Below are positions 59,531 through 64,000 of a stretch of DNA of 64,000 nt, in pieces. The translations under genes and the position numbers were made by a program. This DNA is from Rotaria macrura (taxonomy: Eukaryota > Rotifera > Eurotatoria > Philodinida > Philodinidae), in NCBI GenBank assembly GCA_900239685.1, contig OENT01000659.1:23790-87789 (forward strand), given 5' to 3'. How positions within the stretch are numbered: position 1 is the first letter of the stretch; each line of letters begins with the position of its first letter. The notes under the pieces were generated by a model. That model did not search any database. It was not told the DNA's origin and saw nothing but the letters and a program-made list of their open reading frames with translations.

Positions 59531-61830
59531 TTACTTGCGTGCTCTTTTTCTCTTCCTATGCTTCCTTTTCCGGCGGTAGAGGGTGGGATATTGAGGCGGT
59601 ATTTCACAGGCTCCCGTAACTCCGTGTAATGGGATCGGTTGGTCGGAAATTGCTATGCCCGGCCTCGGGATCCCGGTGGGTGTTTTGTCTGGAAGGGCTC
59701 CTCTGTTTTGCTCGGTTCTTTCGACGGAATCCAAGAAGATTTTTGCGGGATACGGACGAAACCTGCCAGAAATATCTGGTATCTTTTCGTCGGTATTACT
59801 GCTTCCATATTCTTGTGGGTCCCTGAGGAATTCAGTCCGGATTTCTTGGCGTGAGTTAAGTTGTTGTTGGGCTCTGAGAAGAAACTGTTCACGAACACGA
59901 GCAGCTTGTCGGGCATTCTGAATTAGCTCTTCGGTAAAGTAAGGTCGTTGTTTGACTGTCAGGAGATCTTGTTCACGAACACGAGCAGCTTGTTGGGTAC
60001 TCAGAATCGACTGCTTATATATATTACGTGGTTGTTGGACATTGTCACGCCATCGCTCGTGATTACTAGAAGCTTGTTTTACATCATCAGATTTGCCATA
60101 ATTCTTTTGTCCATCAGAGGGATGTTTTGGTGCCAAGGCTTTGGGTTTCTTTATTATATTACTAGGATTCAATTCGCAGTGTATCTATGTAAAAATCATA
60201 GTGACTAGGTTTTTTTTGTGAATTAATCTTCAAATTTTCAATCACTTCATGAGTTCGCAGTTGTTCAGCAGTAAATGGACTGTCACAATATTCACATGGA
60301 AATTTTTCGGTTATTGGCATCCGCTTTATTTTTCTAGAAACTATACAGTATTGAACTGTTATTTACAATTATAAAAGAAACAATACTTAGCAAGAGCTTC
60401 TATGCGCCGATTATCCATCTCACGGCATTTTCGCTATAAAGACATAATATGGACAATATAGCAGTCGATAGAAAAATGCATTTACCAAATGAGTGGTATA
60501 GTATCGTAAATCAATCTGTGTTTTGCAAATTTCACATGGTATATAAACAATATCAGCTGGAGGTTGATCTACATCGGTCAATGATCGAGCTCAAAATGAG
60601 AAAAACTCTCTCAGAATGTAGAACCAATTACATGTGAAAGCTACTGAATACAACTTACTTAGATTTGGTTGTGAACTTCTTCGTCGTTGCAAACTAAACG
60701 GACGTTGTCTACTATGTTATTCAGCCTACATCATGTCAATAAATTTAAACATACTTCGGTGAAACTGAACTCTTAGGGGTCAACAATAATGTTCTCAAAG
60801 TCCTGAAGGTTGGACGATTGTTTGGATCAGGATTCCAGCATTCATTCATAATATTCCATAATGCATGACCACACGCAGTTGGCTGTTTAAGTCTTGTATC
60901 ATTCAACTTTTTCTGTCGAACATCATCATCCTCCTGCAACGAAGAATAGGGTACTTGACCATAAGAGCAAGCTTCCCACATCAACACACCCATAGAATAA
61001 ACATCTGATTTCTCAGAGCAGTTCAGTTTATTTGGATCACGCAAGATTTCGGGAGCAGCATATCTCGTAGGAATGATTGTCATCGTTGGCATTGAGGAAC
61101 TCCTAGCAATTGAGTACAACTTGCTTTCTCGTGTTAAACCGAAATCTGTTAATTTCACCAAATTTTTTTCCGGGTCAGTTGCATGGTATCGAAAGACAAG
61201 AACATTTCTACAGGCTAAATCTCCATGTACAATACCTTTATCAGCTAAGAATATCATTGCATCACATATTTGTTCGAATATTCTGAACAGAACTCTTTCA
61301 TTTGGTTTAACTCGATTTTCTCGTAATATTTCCCAAAGGTCACCACGGAGAGCATATTCTTGTAGAAGCATAATTGAATCTGGATTAGATTTAACAAGAC
61401 CAAATGTTTGAACAATAAAAGGATGACCGCTCAGTTGTACATAGAATGATGCTTCTTGTTTGATTTTGGCCCCTGTAATTTGGAGAAGAACAATACGAGG
61501 ACCTTCACGATTGATCCATTCGACCGCGTAGATTTTTTTCCCAATTCCGTTAAATATCGCGTCGGGCCTTGTTTTTCTTATATCAACATCGAGTTGAAAT
61601 CGATATTCAACTGTCTGTGATTGTATGGCAGAGTTTAGACCTTCGATCCTCTTTTTCACTAAATAATTTGTTCTCAGTGAGTTTATACTCATCGGCTGTC
61701 TTGTTATTGGACTCGTTCCATTTCTGTTTAACCATTCTGTAATAGCTGCGCGTTCATACGTATGTCCGTCATCGCCAGTGACTGGATCGAAAAATATCTT
61801 TTGTGTTATAGGACATTTGCACAACTCCAT
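59531..61830 (-). CDS. U-box + tyrosine-kinase-like + double C2HC zinc-finger protein, six exons
   Basis: The exons 61830-60755, 60711-60659, 60589-60486, 60433-60387, 60333-60246 and 60184-59531 join in frame to 673 aa. ATG 61830 begins the U-box directly. The in-frame stop at 60745 lies in intron 1, just after a GTATGT donor. Residues 1-68: U-box (MELCKCPITQKIFFDPV), an E2-binding ubiquitin-ligase fold. About 95-350: kinase domain with HGDLACRN (H202), DFG (D229) and YAAPE (258); the beta-3 lysine position appears to be Gln (RIVLLQI). Two C-x2-C...H-x3-C fingers follow: C395/C398/H410/C414 and C440/C443/H455/C459, and each final Cys is supplied by the next exon, which supports the splicing. 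Residues about 517-560 hold two QAARVREQ repeats; the C-terminus is basic (YRRKRKHRKRKRARK), possibly a nuclear signal. The role is inferred: ubiquitin-linked signalling. Confidence 0.8.
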
Positions 61831-62270
61831 ATGATTAAATTCTCGCTTCGTTTTGCACCTCTTGCAAAGAATAAAAATATTCTGATGAAAATGCCGCGTT
61901 GTAATGTCAAAGTTATTTTTCTTTATATGCCAGAGAAAAAGAAACTTTTCTTTATTGAAGCGCAAGCTTTTTGCACGGCGAATGACGCGAAAAAAGCATC
62001 ACTTTTTTAAAAAGAGAATTGTTTTCAATAAAAGAGTAGGCAAAAATTAAATATGCTTATACATGAATTTAGAATTGAGAGATGATTTTTAGTTGCCAGT
62101 GAGATATTTTTCTTTGTCTGAGATTTTGTTAGTGGATTCATTATGGATTTGTGTTTAACAGATCCAAATATTTTACTTTATTTGAAGAATATCTACTTAG
62201 CATTGGCATTACATTAAAATAATGCTAATAAGAATAGTTTTGTGCTACAATCTCAATATGAGATTATTCT
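61831..62270. other. Upstream of the U-box kinase gene
   Basis: The kinase frame stays open upstream of ATG 61830 to about 61965 but has no other ATG, so this is probably 5' UTR or an upstream exon. No promoter motif identified. Confidence 0.4.
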
Positions 62271-62299
62271 AGTTTGTACCCATGTGTTTCATTACGATA

Positions 62300-63270
62300 A
62301 GAATGCGGCGCAGCTACGGCGTAACTGCGATCGTACTGTGACCCTTAATTACAGAAAACTGCGACGTAGTTACGCGTAACTGCGATATTTTTATCGTAGT
62401 TACGCATAGTTACGGTGAAAAATTCACAGTTACACATCAGTACGTCCCAGTTTTTCGCAATTATGGGTCACAGTTGCGTCGCAATTGATACGAAAAATGA
62501 CATAGGTTAGATTTTCATTTTATTTGTATTTTTATTGTGAGTTTAAAAATATTTTGCGTACACAAAATAAAAAACTAAAAATTATACAATTAAAATTTTT
62601 ATACAAAATTTCAAAAAAATTAATTTACAAAATAAAAATAATTTAAAATTTCAAAACTTGAGAAAAATAAATGTAAAGAAAATTTAAAATATTAAAATCA
62701 AAAAATTTCAAAATTTCTGAGATGAAAAGTTAAAAAATATATAAAATTTCAAAAACTAAAGAAATTGAATATCTGGAAAAATCAAAAAATTAGCATCTAA
62801 AAACATTTTTAAAATTTTATTAAATCAAAGAAAAAAATTTATTTAGATAAATTTTAAATAATTTAAGAAAAAATTAAAAAAATTTCAAAAAAAGAAAAAC
62901 TAAAAAAATTTAAATCGAGAAAAATGTTTTTTTAAATTTAAATATTCATTCTACTGTTTAAAGTAGAATGACTTAATGAATGAGAATGTGAAGAGCACTG
63001 CTATTTATACTTATTTACTGTGGCTAAGTATTAGTGCTCCAGTGTGACCAATTATAAATAAGGAAGAATCATTTATAATTGGTCAGTTACCTGTACAAAG
63101 GATCTCACGATGCGATCACTCGGACGCAGTTACGTTGGTCTGCGTCGTAGTAAGCGTAGTTTCCTATAGAGAACTTCACTACGATGAATCCGGTGTAGTT
63201 ACGCATAACTGCGACGTAAAACTGCCTCTACGCGTAACTGCGGCGCAGTTGCTAAAAAAAGGCGACATGG
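62300..63270. repeat. GTAACTGCG-rich inverted arrays around an extremely AT-rich core
   Basis: The left array (62305-62480) and right array (63118-63255) carry many GTAACTGCG/CGCAGTTACG words, largely in inverted arrangement (GCGGCGCAGCTACGGCG against CGTAACTGCGGCGCAGTT). Between them 62520-62940 is nearly pure A/T (AAAATTT words), followed by two perfect-looking hairpins: CATTCTACTGTTTAAAGTAGAATG (62947-62970) and CCAATTATAAAT...ATTTATAATTGG (63050-63085). It is probably one composite non-autonomous element. Ends were not resolved. Confidence 0.6.
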
Positions 63271-63709
63271 GTATGTACTATAAAACTACTGAAGCACAGC
63301 TAGGATCTCTGGCTAAATTTAATTGTTTGGTACTATAACTTTAATTAAAAGTTCATGTAACTACTATAAAACTAATGGAAGTGTATTAGTGAAAAAGCAG
63401 AGCAAATGGTTTTCTATCCAAAATATAACACGCAAGTATTCCGATTATTTAGAGATGTCAGTTTTACCGATAATAGAACTGATCTAGATTTTTGACAGCC
63501 AATTTCGGTACCGTTCTGAAAAGGCCTGGTCAGAACTTCCGATTTCCAGTGCCGATTAAATCTTTGCTTCTCATATTGCATTACATCCCAGGTCGAAAAA
63601 TTTGTAGGTGTAAGATCTTGCGAAACCATATGAGATCGTAAGAAAAATCGTAGTCTCTGAAATCTTACATTAAGTCTTACAGTACGGCACAGAGCTGCCA
63701 ACAGGCCAC

Positions 63710-63830
63710 CTTTTCCCAGTCCTGCCTGGCCTGGTGCCTGGCCTGCTACGATTGAGCCTGACCTGCCTGGAGCCTGGCCTGATGCCTGGCCTGTTATGTT
63801 GAAGCCTGGCCTGGCCTGCAGGCCAGGCAT
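63710..63830. repeat. GGCCTG/CAGGC minisatellite
   Basis: Repeated CCTGGCCTG units with interspersed GATGCCTGG and GAGCCTGG variants, far GC-richer than its surroundings. The two overlapping minus-strand frames (GQAPGQAG-type residues) are repeat translations. Confidence 0.8.
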
Positions 63831-64000
63831 ACACGAAATCAAAATAAAACCGATGCTTCTTTTTGTAACACAAATCCATTCCGTTCGGTATTTAGTCATT
63901 AATTTGAAAATTAATGCGGCTGTTTAATTCTGTTTTTAAGGGAATTCCCTTTCCTGAATCGAAATTTTCAAATTTTTCGTTTCTTGTTTTCTTCTGCTGT

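Noticed and set aside
59629..60208. Plus-strand frames over the last exon of the U-box kinase gene
   Set aside because: Shadows; the minus-strand exon is tied by splicing to the zinc-finger exons.
60745..60754. Stop of the kinase frame as the true end of the gene
   Set aside because: It lies a few bases after a good donor, and splicing in exact phase continues into exons that complete two zinc fingers.
63414..63899. 161-codon minus frame with GQAPGQAG repeats
   Set aside because: Arises from the GGCCTG minisatellite; no start context or splice support.

Overview
This is eukaryotic nuclear DNA: AT-rich, with genes split by short GT-AG introns (mostly about 45-120 bp), AATAAA signals after coding regions, and many non-autonomous DNA transposons. 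The protein repertoire suggests a bdelloid rotifer (Rotaria/Adineta type): an arginine-type ADP-ribosyltransferase fused to kinesin-light-chain-like TPRs, a U-box + kinase + zinc-finger protein, a RING-like/PARP-like protein and a bacterial-type AI-2E permease carrying introns. The organism call is inference from family content and was not tested by a search.

Layout. 1-3.2 kb: decayed multi-exon hAT transposase. 3.2-8.8 kb: no convincing gene. 8.8-9.9 kb: small unidentified spliced gene (+). 10.8-12.1 kb: possible decayed minus-strand coding traces. 12.3-15.4 kb: 1044-aa zinc-finger/PARP-like gene (-). 16.0-16.9 kb: long-arm foldback element. 17.7-19.3 kb: spliced WWE-like gene (-), with a 1.6-kb hAT-like element directly upstream. 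22.3-25.1 kb: tRNA-guanine transglycosylase-like fragment (-) split by a 2.5-kb hAT-type element that itself holds a nested palindromic element and a 450-base assembly gap. 26.4-26.9 kb: small unidentified gene (-). 29.7-31.7 kb: three-exon type I membrane protein (+). 32.4-33.0 kb: dead copy of the first exon and promoter of an AI-2E permease. 36.9-38.3 kb: five-exon SIRT7-like sirtuin (+). 41.1-43.6 kb: ART-TPR gene (+). 44.3-45.7 kb: unidentified 459-aa gene (-). 46.2-46.9 kb: second foldback element. 49.8-50.2 kb: dead copy of the last exon of the membrane protein. 51.0-52.4 kb: intact AI-2E-like permease (+). 53.0 kb: 201-bp near-perfect palindromic MITE with an 8-bp target duplication. 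57.3 kb: decayed copy of part of the U-box kinase gene. 59.5-61.8 kb: six-exon U-box/kinase/zinc-finger gene (-). 62.3-63.9 kb: repeat-rich end.

Two points stand out. First, a block of two neighbouring genes (membrane protein X, then AI-2E permease Y) occurs twice in the same orientation about 18 kb apart, and each copy has kept a different gene: X lives and Y is dead at 29.7-33.0 kb, X is dead and Y lives at 49.8-52.4 kb. Second, ADP-ribose/NAD-related proteins are concentrated here (PARP-like fold, WWE-like domain, R-S-E ART, sirtuin). Whether these act together is speculation; only their proximity is seen.
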